Shown here: one piece after another, positions 15,404 to 16,252 of the stretch
Numbering within the stretch: position 1 is the stretch's first letter
Layout: the number at the start of each line of letters is the position of its first letter
Source of the DNA: Eubacteriales bacterium
Lineage (GTDB): Bacteria; Bacillota_A; Clostridia; Christensenellales; Aristaeellaceae
Length of the DNA: 16,252 nt
NCBI GenBank assembly: GCA_028692205.1
Contig: JAQUXV010000020.1
Coordinates: forward strand, 1 to 16,252
Direction: 5' to 3'
The notes under the pieces: generated by a model
Seen by the model: the letters and a program-made list of their open reading frames with translations, nothing else
Told to the model about the DNA's origin: nothing
Databases searched by the model: none
Position numbers and translations under genes: made by a program

Positions 15404-15620
15404 TCCGTGCCGGACGGCAGAGATGCGAGGTTTGGCAGCTTACTGGCGTGCTTTCGTATCATAGGCGAACAGGAACCCACCGGCAGCATAAGCAGCAGGA
15501 AACGGAGCGCCGTCCGTGCCGGACGGCAGGGCGGCGAGGTTTGGCAGCTTACTGGTGCGCCTTTGTATCGTACGCGAACAGGAACCCTGCCAGCAGCATG
15601 AAAAGCAGATTGATAACGGA
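15404..15620. repeat. 109-bp direct duplication of a gene end and its downstream DNA
   Basis: Copy 1 (15404-15512) and copy 2 (from 15513 to about 15620) share TCCGTGCCGGACGGCAG, GCGAGGTTTGGCAGCTTACTGG and the following run through GCGAACAGGAACCC, offset by 109. Copy 2 is the true 3' end of the ligase-like gene. Copies differ at scattered bases and by small indels in the last 30 nt. Confidence 0.88.
15440..15506 (-). pseudogene. Duplicated 3' fragment of the ligase-like gene
   Basis: On the minus strand this fragment encodes GFLFAYDTKARQ followed by TAA at 15442-15440, against GFLFAYDTKAHQ and TAA at the end of the neighbouring intact gene. A one-base deletion just upstream breaks the frame, and no start or ribosome site is present. 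It is a by-product of the 109-bp duplication and not expected to be translated. Confidence 0.8.
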
Positions 15621-16252
15621 AATATTGATAAACAGCAGGTTTTCCAGCATTCCGTTCAGGAAAACCCCCAGCACCGGCAGCGTAAGCGCCTGCACCGCAA
15701 GGGGCGTGCGCCTGGAAAAGATGATTTTTCCGCACTTCACCATCAACAGCACGGAAAACGCAAGCGCCAGCAGGAACGCCGGAAGCCCGGCGGTCATCAG
15801 CGACTGAAGCAGGGAATTGTGCCAATGGTAAAGCTTGGCGTGGGTCAGCCTTTCCGCCGCGTCGATCACCCTATCGGTCGCGTTGCCGATCAGCAGGGTT
15901 AACGGCCTTTGCCGGAGTACGGGGATCGCCGCGGGATAGACGATGGTCAGCCGGTTGGCGAAGGAACCGACGTTTTCTGAAATGTGGTAGCGGCTGACGA
16001 TGCTTTCGTCGGTTTGGCTGGCGGCGGTGTCCGCCTCGGCGCCAGTTTCAGCCGCAGGGGTTTGCTGGCTGCTCTGATAGCGGTTGGCGATCGCATTCAT
16101 CGGCGTAATGGAATAATACAGCCCCGCGAACGAACCGACCGTGAGCACGGCGCACGCCAGCAGGGAAACCAGAAAGCGCAGCCAGCCGGAGCGGAGGTTC
16201 AGCTTACGCATTAGCAGGAGATAGCCGAAGCCGCCGATTTCCAGCGAAATAA
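15549..16252 (-). CDS. O-antigen ligase/polymerase-like membrane protein (5' end beyond window)
   Basis: The frame is open from the right edge to TAA at 15549, 233 residues visible. An ATG at 16211 could be a start, but the 13 codons before it are open and hydrophobic (ISLEIGGFGYLLL), and it has no clear ribosome site, so it is read as internal. A membrane segment (about visible residues 22-45) is followed by an outer loop with a Gln/Ala/Glu/Thr-rich low-complexity part and then by HAKLYHWHNSLLQSLMTAGLP, cut here to its key elements His-x-His-Asn, Leu-Leu-Gln and Gly-Leu-Pro. This is the pattern of the WaaL/Wzy-type O-antigen ligase and polymerase superfamily, where the His-Asn sits at the end of the large outer loop. 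Three further segments end the protein. In a Gram-positive setting such proteins polymerise or attach surface glycans. Its end is duplicated downstream. Confidence 0.8.
   Translation of the reverse strand, partial: ISLEIGGFGYLLLMRKLNLRSGWLRFLVSLLACAVLTVGSFAGLYYSITPMNAIANRYQSSQQTPAAETGAEADTAASQTDESIVSRYHISENVGSFANRLTIVYPAAIPVLRQRPLTLLIGNATDRVIDAAERLTHAKLYHWHNSLLQSLMTAGLPAFLLALAFSVLLMVKCGKIIFSRRTPLAVQALTLPVLGVFLNGMLENLLFINISVINLLFMLLAGFLFAYDTKAHQ

Larger units (their letters stand above)
15147..15548. other. 402-bp convergent intergenic stretch with hairpins and a duplicated gene end
   Basis: The stretch lies between two converging genes. It contains a small hairpin (GCGTG/CACGC, around 15190-15204), a larger hairpin at 15221-15264, about 90 bp of purine-rich sequence with nothing recognised, a weak hairpin at 15357-15401, and a decayed copy of the end of the ligase-like gene (15404-15512). 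A 7-bp-stem hairpin (15509-15527) follows the true stop of that gene. Plus-strand frames crossing the region are continuations of noise and not genes. Confidence 0.7.

Noticed and set aside
15029..15601. 190-codon plus-strand frame across the end of the acyltransferase gene
   Set aside because: It starts inside the acyltransferase in another frame and continues through hairpins and duplicated DNA, so it is chance reading.

Overview
The window looks like chromosomal DNA of a GC-rich, low-mobility Clostridia-type Firmicute (Oscillospiraceae or Christensenellales-like; this placement is inference). The reasons are purine-rich Shine-Dalgarno sites with 5-13 nt spacing, sigma70/SigA-type promoters, one TTG and one GTG start, a lipobox lipoprotein, and the LL-diaminopimelate aminotransferase (DapL) route of lysine/meso-DAP synthesis. 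I see no tRNA, rRNA, CRISPR array, integrase, transposase or phage gene.

Left half (all genes on the minus strand): a large secreted lipoprotein that runs off the left edge (2017 to <1); a 655-bp gap filled by a degenerate ~50-bp tandem repeat; a dapF-dapL operon (4769 to 2673) with its own promoter and a strong terminator; a 622-aa multi-spanning GT-C-like membrane protein (6825 to 4957); a 719-bp repeat-rich gap; and a 633-aa DUF6020-like membrane protein (9446 to 7545) with its own promoter and terminator.

Right half: from a divergent promoter region (9447-9786) a four-gene plus-strand operon starts behind a near-consensus promoter (TTGACT-N17-TATAAT). It holds a GT87-like membrane glycosyltransferase, a second multi-spanning GT-C-like protein, a close paralogue of the divergent DUF6020-like protein, and an acyltransferase-3 family membrane O-acyltransferase. 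Adjacent genes overlap or are 20 nt apart, which suggests translational coupling. A convergent minus-strand gene at the right edge is the 3' part of an O-antigen ligase/polymerase-like membrane protein.

Taken together, dapF and dapL make the meso-DAP used in peptidoglycan and lysine synthesis. The five to six polytopic proteins look like a set for building or decorating a cell-surface glycan with lipid-linked sugar donors (GT-C-like transferases, O-acylation, ligase/polymerase). That joint role is inferred from family resemblance and gene order; no substrate is shown by the sequence. The most unusual feature is that three separate intergenic stretches carry degenerate tandem repeats that seem to belong to one family in one orientation, and a fourth gap carries a duplicated, decayed copy of the 3' end of the ligase-like gene.
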